Of a stretch of DNA of 64,000 nucleotides, positions 57,901-64,000 are shown piece after piece. A program made the position numbers and the translations under genes. The notes beneath the pieces are model-generated. The model was not told the DNA's origin and ran no database searches. It saw nothing but the letters and a program-made list of their open reading frames with translations. Numbering within the stretch: position 1 is the stretch's first letter; every line of letters starts with the position of its first letter. The DNA lies in NCBI RefSeq assembly GCF_007923295.1, contig NZ_VOIR01000011.1, positions 186,001-250,000 of the forward strand, written 5' to 3'. Source of the stretch: Agrococcus sediminis (GTDB taxonomy: Bacteria > Actinomycetota > Actinomycetes > Actinomycetales > Microbacteriaceae).

Positions 57901-59564
57901 CCGTCTGCACGATCGTGCTCGACGACCTGCCCGGGCAGCTGACGCTGCGCAAGCTCGTCGTCAACGACGCGGGCGGCATCGCCGTCGACACCGACTGGAC
58001 GCTCACGGCGACGGGTGCCGCCACCATCGCCGGCGCGACCGGCGACCCGGCCGTGACGGCCGCGGAGGTGCCCGCGGGCGAGTACGCGCTCGCCGAGACC
58101 GGTCCCGGCGGCTACGCGGCCGACCTCTGGATGTGCGACGGCGCCGCGATGCCCGGCGAGGCGACGGTCGTCGTGCCGAACGCCGAGCACGTCACGTGCA
58201 CGATCGTGAACGACGACATCGCGCCGCGGCTGACGCTCGTGAAGGAGGTCGTCGCCGACGACGGCGGCGACGCGCTCGCGACCGACTGGACGCTCGCCGC
58301 CGACGGGCCGACCCCCGTCTCGGGTGCGACCGGCGACGCCGCGGTGACGGGTGCGGTGGTGCACGCGGGCGCCTACGCCCTGTCGGAGGCAGGGCCCGGC
58401 GGCTACGCCGCCTCGGCCTGGAGCTGCACCGGCGGCGCGCTCGACGGCGCCTCGCTGACGCTCGCGGTGGGCGACGAGGCGGTCTGCACGATCGTCAACG
58501 ACGACCTGCCGGTCGACCTGCGCCTCACGAAGGAGGACGGCGACCCGGTCGTCTTCCCCGGCGACGAGGTGGCGTACACGCTCACGGTCGAGAACGCGGG
58601 CGGCCGCGACGCCGACGCCGGCGAGCCCGTGACGGTCGTCGACGTGCTGCCCGACGGGCTCGCGCTCGTCGACGCGCCCGCGGGCTGCGCCGCCGACGGC
58701 CAGCGCGTCACGTGCGACGTCGACCCGGCGGCGCTCGTCGCCGGCGGCTCGGTCGAGCTCGTGCTCACCGTCGCGATCGCCGACGACCGCGCCCCGGGGG
58801 CGCTCGTGAACCTCGCGTGGGCATCGACCGCCGACGACCCGGCGCCGGACTCGCCCGACTGCGGCAGCGACAGCGACAACGTCGACTGCGAGGAGACCGC
58901 CGTCGACGGCCGGCACGTCACCGCGACGAAGTCGGTGTGGGAGCAGGCGGATGGCTCGTGGGCGCCGTCCGACGGCGAGGTCGCGTTCGGCGACGCGGTC
59001 GAGTACCGCATCGACGTGACGGCGAGCGGCACGGTCGCGAGCACCGGCGTGGTCGTGGTCGACGCGCTGCAGGACGGGCTGCTCGCCGCCGGTCCCGCGA
59101 CGTGCTCGGCCGACTGCACCGCGACGCTCGACGCGGCGACCGGCACCCACACCGTCGAGCTCGACGTCGTCGAGCCCGGCGAGACGGTGACGATCACCAT
59201 CCCCGCGGCGATCCCTGCGGCACCGCCGCTCGAGCCCGGCGCCACCGCCGACGCCGAGTTCCGCAACGTCGCGACCGTCTACGCCGAGGGCACCGACGCG
59301 CACGAGTCGAACGCGGTGGCGGTGGCGGCGAGCCGCACCGAGCCCGTGCCGGCCGAGACGCCGGCGCCCACGCCGACGCCCGCTCCCACGCCGACCGCGC
59401 CCGCCCCGACGCCGGCGCCCGGCGCGGCGCAGGGCGACGGCCCGGCGGCCCTGCCCCGCACGGGCGGAGAGATCCCGACCGGCATGATCGCCGTCGCGAT
59501 CGCGCTGCTGGTCGGCGGCGGCCTGCTGCTCCTGCGCCGGAGGCGCGACGAGCAGGAGGCCTGA
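51951..59564 (+). CDS. Giant LPxTG cell-surface protein with 18 CnaB-like repeats
   Basis: 2537 residues from ATG 51951 (GGAG nine bases upstream). A signal peptide (RIAAAAAALALGLFAPLV, cleavage near ADAAS) is followed by a unique N-terminal domain of about 260 residues and one variant CnaB-type domain (VTVQKVV, YRLAEH, CVITNE). Then come 18 tandem units of about 98 residues (53190-58510), each with an E-box (YALSExGPGGY type), a conserved Trp-x-Cys and a second Cys in CTIVNDD. Two DUF11-like domains follow (DLRLTKEDGDPVVFPGDEVA; EYRIDVTASGTVASTGVVVV), then a Pro/Thr/Ala linker, LPRTGG, a membrane helix and RRRRD. It is covalently anchored to the wall by a sortase and is probably an adhesin or stalk. 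Confidence 0.9.
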   Translation: MVGHGKQTASQQVPTIRRIAAAAAALALGLFAPLVAAPSADAASLGAISTAFEIDGDMAGSADWSGGYGPGGASTGLLYRSDRTERCIGDGGTAADPSLITGSQNIHQASWAWAPGELAKTAMTKADLCSAGVTYELVTVGGEQHVVLYHYWTRSPGGTGDLSVYFELEGGPDGRAGDRLLEFDLGNGVPTVRQWVWTGRGFEPGGGGIVYAAATGPSQAGAEPHTFGEFAVDLTASSLLPTSECRSYRTGDIVTQTGNSQGGNSQLVDIIPGSTESLAIGNCGSVTVQKVVDGAQLPGQSFGYTVDQADGQAVSGATGGTAVTGTIAAGGSEVVTGLLAAPDYRLAEHLDLPTGVDLRSIVCTYVDWASPDRRPRTAIIWEQGAATGQTFPIFPSSIGASAPTCVITNEVTSITLDGVVVNDHGGAATGADFTLTATPIGAGGAVSGIDEQAAAGSTLVGTAEAGQYALASTTHPDYAASAWSCTGGDLVDGVLTVATGADVVCTITHDDVPAHLTLVKEVIRDDGGTAVDTDFTLTAALAGTATAIAGAEGAAAVTGAAVAAGSWTIGEQAHSGYEIEGIACFTDASRSTSLPMPGGALALGHGDSAVCVITNDDLPGTLTLVKEVIGLDGGDAQPEDWTLRAVGPTLGVPGDGAAIEGDGGFGPITVDAGQYELSEHSGPSGYEAGEWVCTGGAVDTATGTVTVPSGADVRCTIVNDDIAPRLTLQNEVIGDDLGPAVARDWTLVATGDAATASGLHGDASITDAPVIAGTYDLAAIDGPSGYTAGDWSCTGDFAASDAGSVTLDVGQSAVCTIVHDDVAPLLTLEHEVVNDAGGTASRFDWTLGADGPTPISGRMSDPSVTAAPVGAGAYELSALGGPVGYASEGWRCTGGSLDGSTLALAVGETAVCTAVHDDIAPTLTLVKRVVNDDGGPFAADEWTLVADGPGGADLRGATATAAVTGAEVVVGSYDLSEQGPGGYLSSGWSCDGEPVGSTVELALAEDVVCEIVNDDIPPTITLVKQVVRDDGGTAIGTEWTLTADGTGGHVAGTSGSPEATAQIVDAGTYALAEAGGPAGYAPSAWSCTAGVVDGDALTLLPGDDAVCTIVNDDRPATLTLRKVVDNDANGSAAVADFALTAVGPVTVTGATDDAAVTDAPVPAGQYALSEAGPGGYAASQWVCDGAAVTADGVVTIDNGADVTCTIVNEDIAPLLTLVKEVVADDGGTQPATAWTLVADGPADIAGATGTAEVTGAVLLAGTYELSETGPGGYAAGDWSCDGGTLDGATLTLEVGDDVRCTIVNDDIAPRLTLVKELVLDDGGTAAATDWTLVADGPTPIRGAVGDDEVTDAPVEAGEYALSELGGPAGYAALGWHCDGGDLEGSTLTLEVGDEARCTIVNDDIAPTLTLAKDVVRDDGGDAPDTAWLLSATGPTPISGHEGDDAVTAAPVAAGTYALAEAEGFDGYEQVGWSCTGGAPSASLQGTGSGGATVTLTEGQQVVCTVVNDDIAPRLTLVKEVVNDDGGTRAATDWRLSATGDVTVSGATGSALVTDVAVRAGDTVLAEAGPEGYRTDGWRCTDGALDGAALHLDAGDVAVCTIVNDDIGATLTLQQHVITDDGGTAVAGDWSLGADGPTPIAGASGALAVTAAPVSSGVYELRATGGPDGYAAGAWACDGGSLVGSTLTLALHETATCTIVQDDIAPRLTLVKQVVNDDGGTVPAGAWTLHADGPTPIAGAVGDGAVTDAPVDAGAYALSESDGAAGYAAGAWACDGGELDGATLALALGEVATCTIVNDDVAPRLTLVKEVVHDDGGTEPATAWTLTADGPTPLAGATADPAVTGAAVDAGVYALAEADGPDGYDASAWSCTDGLLEGASLTLLPGDDAVCTIVNDDVAPTLTLVAQVVNDDGGTRVATDWTLTADGPTAIAGLTGSQQLAGATVAAGAYALAQSGPAGYAAGAWSCTAGALDGASLALPPGVDAVCTIVLDDLPGQLTLRKLVVNDAGGIAVDTDWTLTATGAATIAGATGDPAVTAAEVPAGEYALAETGPGGYAADLWMCDGAAMPGEATVVVPNAEHVTCTIVNDDIAPRLTLVKEVVADDGGDALATDWTLAADGPTPVSGATGDAAVTGAVVHAGAYALSEAGPGGYAASAWSCTGGALDGASLTLAVGDEAVCTIVNDDLPVDLRLTKEDGDPVVFPGDEVAYTLTVENAGGRDADAGEPVTVVDVLPDGLALVDAPAGCAADGQRVTCDVDPAALVAGGSVELVLTVAIADDRAPGALVNLAWASTADDPAPDSPDCGSDSDNVDCEETAVDGRHVTATKSVWEQADGSWAPSDGEVAFGDAVEYRIDVTASGTVASTGVVVVDALQDGLLAAGPATCSADCTATLDAATGTHTVELDVVEPGETVTITIPAAIPAAPPLEPGATADAEFRNVATVYAEGTDAHESNAVAVAASRTEPVPAETPAPTPTPAPTPTAPAPTPAPGAAQGDGPAALPRTGGEIPTGMIAVAIALLVGGGLLLLRRRRDEQEA
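53190..58510 (+). repeat. 18 tandem about 296-bp repeats coding CnaB-like domains
   Basis: Successive units start with LTLVKEVVNDDGG-type sequence and end with CTIVNDDIAP-type sequence. The expected isopeptide residues are Lys in the first strand, Glu in the E-box and Asn in the last strand. All three are present in 13 units. In 5 units (starting near 53190, 54126, 54426, 56778 and 57650) all three are replaced. All 18 keep two Cys. Units differ enough at DNA level to be readable individually. Confidence 0.9.
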
Positions 59565-59572
59565 CACAGGCA

Positions 59573-59611
59573 CCCGCGCCCCCGCTCGTCGTGACCGGGC
59601 GGGGGCGCGGG
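59573..59611 (+). terminator. Terminator after the surface-protein gene
   Basis: A perfect 13-bp G+C stem (59573-59585 with 59599-59611) and a 13-base loop containing TCGTGACC, nine bases after the stop. Confidence 0.7.
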
Positions 59612-59731
59612 CTCGTGGCGCCAGGCTAGGCGCTCGCGCCGGGCTGCACCAGGGGCGTCCTCCGTGACGGCCTCGCGCAGCTCGCAGAGCAGTGGCGCGA
59701 CAAGCCGTAACGGTGTAATAATTCGAGTGGC

Positions 59732-59768
59732 GGCGCCCCTCGCCTGTCGTGACCAGGTGGGGGGCGCC
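59732..59768 (+). repeat. Second hairpin with the same loop motif
   Basis: A 15-bp stem (59732-59746 with 59754-59768, two G-U pairs) with loop TCGTGAC. An AT-rich TAATAATT lies just upstream at 59716-59723. The loop motif repeats that of the hairpin at 59573. The rest of the 240-base gap to the next gene shows nothing further. Confidence 0.5.
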
Positions 59769-59804
59769 ACCCTGTCCGGGCCTCGTCCGTGCCAGGCTGG
59801 GAGC

Positions 59805-60377
59805 ATGACCCGCGAGCTGCACCTGACCGGCGACGACGCCGCCGACCGCCTCCTCTCCGACGACGACTTCGCGCTGCTCACGGGCATGCTGCTCGACCAG
59901 CAGGTGCCGATGGAGACCGCCTTCGCCGGGCCCGCGAAGCTGCGCGACCGGCTCGGCCGCCTCGACGCATCCGAGATCGCCTCGATCAACCCCGAGGCCT
60001 TCCAGGCCGCGTTCGCCGAGAAGCCGGCCGTGCACCGGTTCCCCGGCTCGATGGCGAAGCGCGTGCAGCAGCTCGCGGCCGCGGTCGTCGAGGAGTGGGG
60101 CGGCGACGCCGGCGCGATCTGGCGCCGCGGCGAGCCCGACGGCCCCGAGGTGCTGCGCCGGCTGCAGGCGCTGCCCGGCTTCGGCGAGCAGAAGGCGAGG
60201 ATCTTCCTCGCGCTGCTCGGCAAGCGCGCCGGCTTCGACGGCGCGGGGTGGGTGGATGCGTCGGCCCCGTACGGCGAGGAGGGCTCGAAGCGCTCGGTCG
60301 CCGACATCGTCGACGCCGCGTCGCTCGCCGAGGTGCGCGCCGCCAAGCAGGCGGCGAAGCGGGCCGCGAAGGGCTGA
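59805..60377 (+). CDS. HhH-GPD base-excision DNA repair protein
   Basis: 190 residues. LTGMLLDQQVPMETAFAGPAKL is the HhH-GPD start and LQALPGFGEQKARIFLALLGKR the hairpin (LPGFG). A lysine/alanine-rich tail (KQAAKRAAKG) may bind DNA. The iron-sulfur cluster of the Nth type is absent. The target base is unknown. Confidence 0.85.
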   Translation: MTRELHLTGDDAADRLLSDDDFALLTGMLLDQQVPMETAFAGPAKLRDRLGRLDASEIASINPEAFQAAFAEKPAVHRFPGSMAKRVQQLAAAVVEEWGGDAGAIWRRGEPDGPEVLRRLQALPGFGEQKARIFLALLGKRAGFDGAGWVDASAPYGEEGSKRSVADIVDAASLAEVRAAKQAAKRAAKG

Positions 60378-60418
60378 GCGGGCCGGTGCTCGGGGCCCCG
60401 TTCGCGGCGGAGGCGGCG

Positions 60419-61042
60419 CTACGGTGCGCCGAGCGAGCGCAGGAACGCGGCGACCGCGGCCTCGGCGTGGGCCCGGCGCTCGGCGGCGCCCGGGATCGCG
60501 TCGTCGCCGAGCAGCATCGCGTCGTTCAGCGGCCCGCCCATCACGAGCCAGTTCCAGTGCCGGGCGGCGGCCGCCGTGTCGTGCTCCGGCAGCAGCCCGG
60601 CGTCCACCCACGCCTGCAGGCGCCGCTCGACGCCCGCGATCGCACGGGCCGGTCCGTGCGCGTGCAGCGCGCGGCCGAGCTCGGGGAAGCGGTTGGCCTC
60701 GCCGATGACGAGGCGGCGCAGCCGCAGGATGCGCGGGGTCAGCACGCCGTCGAGCATCGCCGACGCGAGGGCCACGAGCACCGCCTCGACCTCGCCCGAC
60801 GCATCCGCCTCGTGCCCGGCCGCATCGCCCGCCGCATCCGTCATCGACGAGACGAGCTCGACGAAGAGGCGCTCCTTGCTGCCGAAGTGCCGGTAGACCG
60901 TCTGCTTCGACGCGCCCGCGAGCCGCGCGACCTCGTCCATGCTCGCGCCGACGTAGCCGTCGCGCAGGAACACGTCCTCCGCTGCGGCCAGGATCGCCGC
61001 GTGGATGCGCGCGCTGCGGGGCTGCTCGGCGACCGTTGACAT
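60419..61042 (-). CDS. TetR-family repressor
   Basis: 207 residues. N-terminal HTH ILAAAEDVFLRDGYVGASMD followed by EVARLAGASKQTVYRHFGSKERLF. The C-terminal domain resembles the AefR-like group (NRFPELGRALHAHGPARAI, GGPLNDAMLLG). Divergent from the DUF1905/hydrolase pair, which it presumably controls. A 19-bp palindrome lies in the shared 72-base gap. Confidence 0.92.
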   Translation of the reverse strand: MSTVAEQPRSARIHAAILAAAEDVFLRDGYVGASMDEVARLAGASKQTVYRHFGSKERLFVELVSSMTDAAGDAAGHEADASGEVEAVLVALASAMLDGVLTPRILRLRRLVIGEANRFPELGRALHAHGPARAIAGVERRLQAWVDAGLLPEHDTAAAARHWNWLVMGGPLNDAMLLGDDAIPGAAERRAHAEAAVAAFLRSLGAP

Positions 61043-61077
61043 GCGAGAACTGTACCGTCTAGTCTCGCGGCAGGACG

Positions 61078-61096
61078 GAACTGGTCAGTCCAGTTC
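61078..61096. promoter_or_regulatory. Putative TetR operator
   Basis: GAACTGG-TCAGT-CCAGTTC, perfect 7-bp arms, between the divergent TetR gene and DUF1905. A half site GAGAACTGT lies at 61045-61053, next to the TetR gene start. Confidence 0.6.
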
Positions 61097-61114
61097 TGAT
61101 GCGAGGAGGCCGGG

Positions 61115-61408
61115 ATGACCACGCCCCAAGGGACGATCGAGACCGAGGCGACCATCGTGGTCGACGAGCACGAGGGCGGGTGGACGTACGTGCTGCTGCC
61201 CGGCTCGAAGGAGGCGATGGGCGTCGGCGGTGCCGTGCGCGTCGCGGGGACGGTCGACGCGGTGCCGATCGAGGCGACGCTCCTGCCGTTCGGCGGCGGC
61301 ACCCACATGCTGCCGCTGAAGCGCGCCGTCGTCGCGGCGCTGGGCAAGGCGGCGGGCGACGAGATCGCGGTGCGGATCGCGCGGCGCGAGCGCGAGGCGG
61401 CCCGATGA
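61115..61408 (+). CDS. DUF1905 protein
   Basis: 97 residues. The core GGWTYVLLPGSKEAMGVGGAVRVAGTV and ATLLPFGGGTHMLPLKRAVVAALGK is that of DUF1905. Usually linked to stress or drug responses; function unknown. Its stop overlaps the hydrolase ATG (ATGA). RBS GAGGAGG. Confidence 0.85.
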   Translation: MTTPQGTIETEATIVVDEHEGGWTYVLLPGSKEAMGVGGAVRVAGTVDAVPIEATLLPFGGGTHMLPLKRAVVAALGKAAGDEIAVRIARREREAAR

Positions 61409-62199
61409 GCGCGATCGCGATGACGCGCTCGGGCGACCGGATCGCGTTCGACCGGCTCGGCGAGGGCCCCGGCGTCGTGTTCGTCGCGGGGGCCGGCCCG
61501 TTCCGCGCGACCGACCCCACGACGACGCGCACGGCCGAGCTCGCCGCCCGGCAGGGGGTGCAGACCCTCGTCTTCGACCGGCTCGGCCGCGGCGAGAGCG
61601 CCGCCGAGGGCGACCTCACCCTCGAGCGGGAGCTCGACGCGATCGCCGCCGCGATCGACGCGGTGGGCGGTCGCGCGGTGCTCGTCGGCCACTCCTCCGG
61701 CTGCTCGATCGCCCTCGCTGCCGCCGACGCGGGGCTGCCCGTCACTGGGCTCGCGCTCTGGGAGGCGCCGATCGGGCAGTTCCGCGGGGGCGCGGCGCAG
61801 TTCGAGGCCGACTTCCTCGCGCACCTCGACGCCGGCGACCTCGAGGCCGCGCAGGTCGAGTACATGCGCGACATGCCGCCGGAGTTCCTCGAGCATGCGC
61901 GCGCCATGCCCGAGTGGCCGCAGATCGCCGCAGGCAGCCGCACCTACCGCGCCGATGCGCGCTCGCTCGCGTGGGCCGAGGAGGTGCCGCTCGCGGAGCG
62001 CCTGGCCGGCATCGCGGTGCCGGCGCTCGTCATGGTCGGCGCGCAGACCTTCCCCGGCATGCGCGAGACCGCCGACCGGCTCGCCGAGGCGCTGCCGCGC
62101 GCGACCTTCCGCGAGATGCCCGGCGCCATGCACGACTGGGAGCCGGCGCCCATGGCCGACGCGATCGTGCGGCTCGCGCTCGAGGCCGCGCAGGGCTGA
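61405..62199 (+). CDS. Alpha/beta hydrolase
   Basis: 264 residues. Nucleophile elbow GHSSGCS with Ser; oxyanion region GAGPFRATDP (HG replaced by AG), the acid probably in VGAQTF region, and His in AMHDWEP. Several such enzymes are esterases or lyases. Translationally coupled to DUF1905 and under TetR control (inference). Confidence 0.88.
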   Translation: MSAIAMTRSGDRIAFDRLGEGPGVVFVAGAGPFRATDPTTTRTAELAARQGVQTLVFDRLGRGESAAEGDLTLERELDAIAAAIDAVGGRAVLVGHSSGCSIALAAADAGLPVTGLALWEAPIGQFRGGAAQFEADFLAHLDAGDLEAAQVEYMRDMPPEFLEHARAMPEWPQIAAGSRTYRADARSLAWAEEVPLAERLAGIAVPALVMVGAQTFPGMRETADRLAEALPRATFREMPGAMHDWEPAPMADAIVRLALEAAQG

Positions 62200-62221
62200 C
62201 GCCCGCGGGTCTCCGCGCCGG

Positions 62222-62279
62222 CGACCCGTTCCACCGAGCACGACCCGGTGCACCGGGTCCTGTTGGGTGCAGCGGGTCG
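62222..62279. terminator. Nested palindrome between convergent genes
   Basis: A perfect 18-bp palindrome GACCCGGTGCACCGGGTC (62242-62259) is enclosed by a 7-bp inverted repeat CGACCCG/CGGGTCG (62222-62228, 62273-62279). It lies between the convergent hydrolase and pirin genes; terminator is likely but it could be a binding site. Two direct repeats of GCCGGCGACGCG type follow at 62290-62335. Confidence 0.45.
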
Positions 62280-62341
62280 GGTTCGCGGCGGCGACCGGCG
62301 ACGCGTGTGCCGCGGCCGGCGACGCGCGAGCCGCGCCGCGC

Positions 62342-63349
62342 TCAGCGCCGCCGCTTCGCCCGCCCGCGCGGCAGCAGCTCGACCGTCGGCAGGCGCGGGC
62401 TCGGCAGCGTCGTGCCCGAGCCGTCGTCGACGAGGCCGAAGCGCGGGCGCTCGCCCTCCGGCGCATCCCGCTCCGCCATCCACGCGTCGCGTGCCCGCTC
62501 GACCTCGGCGTGGTCGCGGCCGATGAAGTTCCAGAACATCACGAACTCCTCCTCGTGCGGCACGCCGCCGAGCAGGATCGCGATGCCCTCGCCGTCGCCC
62601 GCCGAGACGACGGCGGATGCGCGGCCCGGCTCGAGCACGCCGATCTCGCCGACGCCGATGGGCACGTCGTCGAGCGCGATCCCGGGCGTGAGCGCGAGCA
62701 CCCCGTGCTCGAACGCGCCCTCGAGGGCGAGCGCCGCCTCGCCGCCGGCGGGGATGCGCAGCTCGGCGCCGAGCAGCGGCGAGTAGACGGGAGCGGCGCT
62801 CGCGGCGCCGGCGTAGCGGCCCGCGAAGACGCGCGCGACGGCGCCGCCCTCGAGCGGCACCTCCGGCACGGCGTCGAGACCGGCGAACGACGGGTCGACG
62901 CCCTGGTCGGCGAGCGGCAGCGCCGTCCACAGCTGCACCCCGTGCAGCACCGTCGTGTCGGGCGTCGAGTACTCGCTGTGCGCGATGCCGCGGCCCGCGG
63001 TCATGACGTTCACGCCGCCGGGCCGCACCGTGTGCTCGGCACCCGTGGAATCGGTGTGGGCCACCGCGCCGGAGACGAGCCACGAGACCGTCTGGAGCCC
63101 CGTGTGGGGGTGCGGCGGCACATCCATGCCCGGTCCGTCGGTCAGGTCGGCGGGGCCGAAGGAGTCGGCGAAGCACCACGCGCCGATCATGTGCCGGTGC
63201 TTGTTGGGCAGGCTGCGCAGCACGGGCAGCGCGCGGGGGCCGCCGAGCGGCACCTCGCGCGGCAGCAGCAGCTCGACGCCCGCCTCGCGCGCCTCGTCGA
63301 TGCAGGACTGCTCGGCGCTCTCGACCAGCAGCGCCTCGTCGTTGCTCAT
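62342..63349 (-). CDS. Pirin family protein
   Basis: 335 residues, two cupin domains. The N-terminal metal-site motif is PPHPHTGLQTVSWLVSGAVAH with the glutamate in GIAHSEYS. C-terminal cupin ends near EEFVMFWNFIGRDHAEV. Pirins are often quercetinase-like or redox sensors. Monocistronic by position. Confidence 0.92.
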   Translation of the reverse strand: MSNDEALLVESAEQSCIDEAREAGVELLLPREVPLGGPRALPVLRSLPNKHRHMIGAWCFADSFGPADLTDGPGMDVPPHPHTGLQTVSWLVSGAVAHTDSTGAEHTVRPGGVNVMTAGRGIAHSEYSTPDTTVLHGVQLWTALPLADQGVDPSFAGLDAVPEVPLEGGAVARVFAGRYAGAASAAPVYSPLLGAELRIPAGGEAALALEGAFEHGVLALTPGIALDDVPIGVGEIGVLEPGRASAVVSAGDGEGIAILLGGVPHEEEFVMFWNFIGRDHAEVERARDAWMAERDAPEGERPRFGLVDDGSGTTLPSPRLPTVELLPRGRAKRRR

Positions 63350-63406
63350 GGCTCCACGCTAGCCCCGACCGCCGTCGGGCGACCCGCCAGCGCCTACGAT
63401 CGAGGC

Positions 63407-64000
63407 ATGACGACGCAGCCGCCCGGGTGGTACCCAGACCCCTACGCCGCCGCTCCCGGCGTGGAGCGCTGGTGGGACGGCGCGCAGTGGATCGCGCAGA
63501 CGCGCGAGCCCGCCCCGGCCCCCACGTGGTCTCCCGCGCCGTGGCCGCAGCAGCCGGAGCAGCCGGCCGCCGCGGTCGAGCCGGCCGCCGCCACCTGGGG
63601 CGCGCGCCTCGCCGCCTACGTGCTCGACGGCATCCCCTTCGTCGTGCTCGCCTTCGTGCTGCTCGGCATGTTCGGCTACTTCGACATCATCGGCAGGCTG
63701 GCGGCCGGCGACGAGTCGGCGATGGCCGACCTCGAGGCGATGACGGCGCCCTTCAGCGCCGCCACGACCACGACCCTCGTCGTCGGCGCGATCGCGCACT
63801 TCCTCTACAACGTCGGCTTCCACATGCGGAAGGGCCAGACGCCCGGCAAGATGCTCGTCGGCATCCGCGTGCGCATGGCCGATCAGGACCGGCTGCCGGA
63901 CGGCCGCGCGGCGAGCCTCCGCTGGGTCGTGCAGCAGGGCGGCCCGCAGCTGCTGAGCGGGGTGCCGGTGCTCGGGCTCCTCGCGGGGATGTTCAGCATC
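63407..64000 (+). CDS. DUF2510/RDD membrane protein (truncated by window end)
   Basis: 198 codons seen, no stop. N-terminal DUF2510 (PPGWYPDPYAAAPGVERWWDG), a Pro/Ala-rich linker, then an RDD domain: GARLAAYVLDGIPFVVLAFVLL carries the R and D, and GQTPGKMLVGIRVRMAD is the typical central motif. Function unknown; RDD proteins are small-molecule or ion transporters in some cases. Confidence 0.9.
   Translation, partial: MTTQPPGWYPDPYAAAPGVERWWDGAQWIAQTREPAPAPTWSPAPWPQQPEQPAAAVEPAAATWGARLAAYVLDGIPFVVLAFVLLGMFGYFDIIGRLAAGDESAMADLEAMTAPFSAATTTTLVVGAIAHFLYNVGFHMRKGQTPGKMLVGIRVRMADQDRLPDGRAASLRWVVQQGGPQLLSGVPVLGLLAGMFSI

Noticed and set aside
53190..58510. Could the tandem repeats be a CRISPR array or DNA minisatellite?
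   Set aside because: The unit is about 296 bp, wholly coding, and diverged at nearly all synonymous sites; no short identical repeats with unique spacers. No CRISPR array was seen elsewhere in the window.
51876..60611. An 8.7-kb open frame of 2911 codons antisense to the surface-protein gene
   Set aside because: It follows from the strong G/C bias at third codon positions of the repeats read in the complementary frame. Its product is low-complexity Arg/Ala/Gly/Val/Asp with no domain, it runs across the neighbouring HhH-GPD gene, and it has no ribosome site.

Overview
The window is about 72% G+C, with the codon use and gene order of a high-GC Gram-positive bacterium. It is the chromosomal replication-origin neighbourhood of an actinomycete, most likely of the family Microbacteriaceae (Agrococcus-like is a guess from overall protein character, not a proven assignment). 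The order murJ - trxB/trxA - parB/parA - rsmG - jag - yidC - yidD - rnpA - rpmH / dnaA - dnaN - gnd - recF - dciA - gyrB - gyrA - DUF3566 - tRNA-Ile - tRNA-Ala, followed by ppiA, rhomboid, crgA, sortase, pabA and the pknB/pknA/pbpA/ftsW/pstP/fhaB/fhaA cluster, is the classical actinobacterial layout.

Layout. 1-3.5 kb: lipid II flippase MurJ and the thioredoxin system. 3.5-9.6 kb, minus strand: ParB/ParA, a 1.25-kb non-coding centromere with six parS sites and several DnaA-box-like 9-mers, then the ribosome, RNA and membrane-insertion genes rsmG, jag, yidC, yidD, rnpA and rpmH. 9.6-24.4 kb, plus strand: dnaA, the likely oriC, dnaN, gnd, recF and dciA, then an inserted GntR / DUF1537-kinase / dehydrogenase sugar-acid module carrying a duplicated operator-like motif, then gyrB, gyrA, DUF3566 and two tRNAs. 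24.4-30.6 kb: a GIY-YIG nuclease gene bracketed by near-identical hairpin repeats, then membrane proteins (ThrE-like exporter, DUF2254, BCCT transporter) and a NUDIX hydrolase. 30.6-34.7 kb: cyclophilin, rhomboid protease, CrgA, class E sortase, glutamine amidotransferase. 34.8-43.8 kb, minus strand: the overlapping Ser/Thr-kinase, cell-wall and FHA operon that couples phosphorylation to septal or polar peptidoglycan synthesis. 43.9-51.7 kb: tRNA-Leu, a zinc alcohol dehydrogenase, and an operon of M24 peptidase, M20 peptidase and MHS-type transporter preceded by a highly structured leader, then an atypical glucose-6-phosphate dehydrogenase. 51.9-59.6 kb: a 2537-residue secreted LPxTG surface protein. 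59.8-64 kb: HhH-GPD repair protein, TetR-controlled DUF1905/hydrolase pair, pirin, and a truncated RDD protein.

The most striking signals beyond routine annotation are these. (1) The giant surface protein has 18 tandem CnaB-like repeats in which the expected isopeptide residues (Lys, Glu, Asn) are either all present (13 repeats) or all replaced (5 repeats), while the Cys pair stays in every repeat. (2) The GIY-YIG nuclease gene sits between inverted copies of a 45-bp palindromic element that also recurs, diverged, at oriC and beside tRNA-Leu. (3) A promoter-linked, multi-stem RNA-like structure precedes the M24/M20/transporter operon. (4) A GntR-controlled sugar-acid module interrupts the dciA-gyrB junction.

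Almost all long open frames antisense to these genes are by-products of the G+C-rich third codon position and are not annotated.
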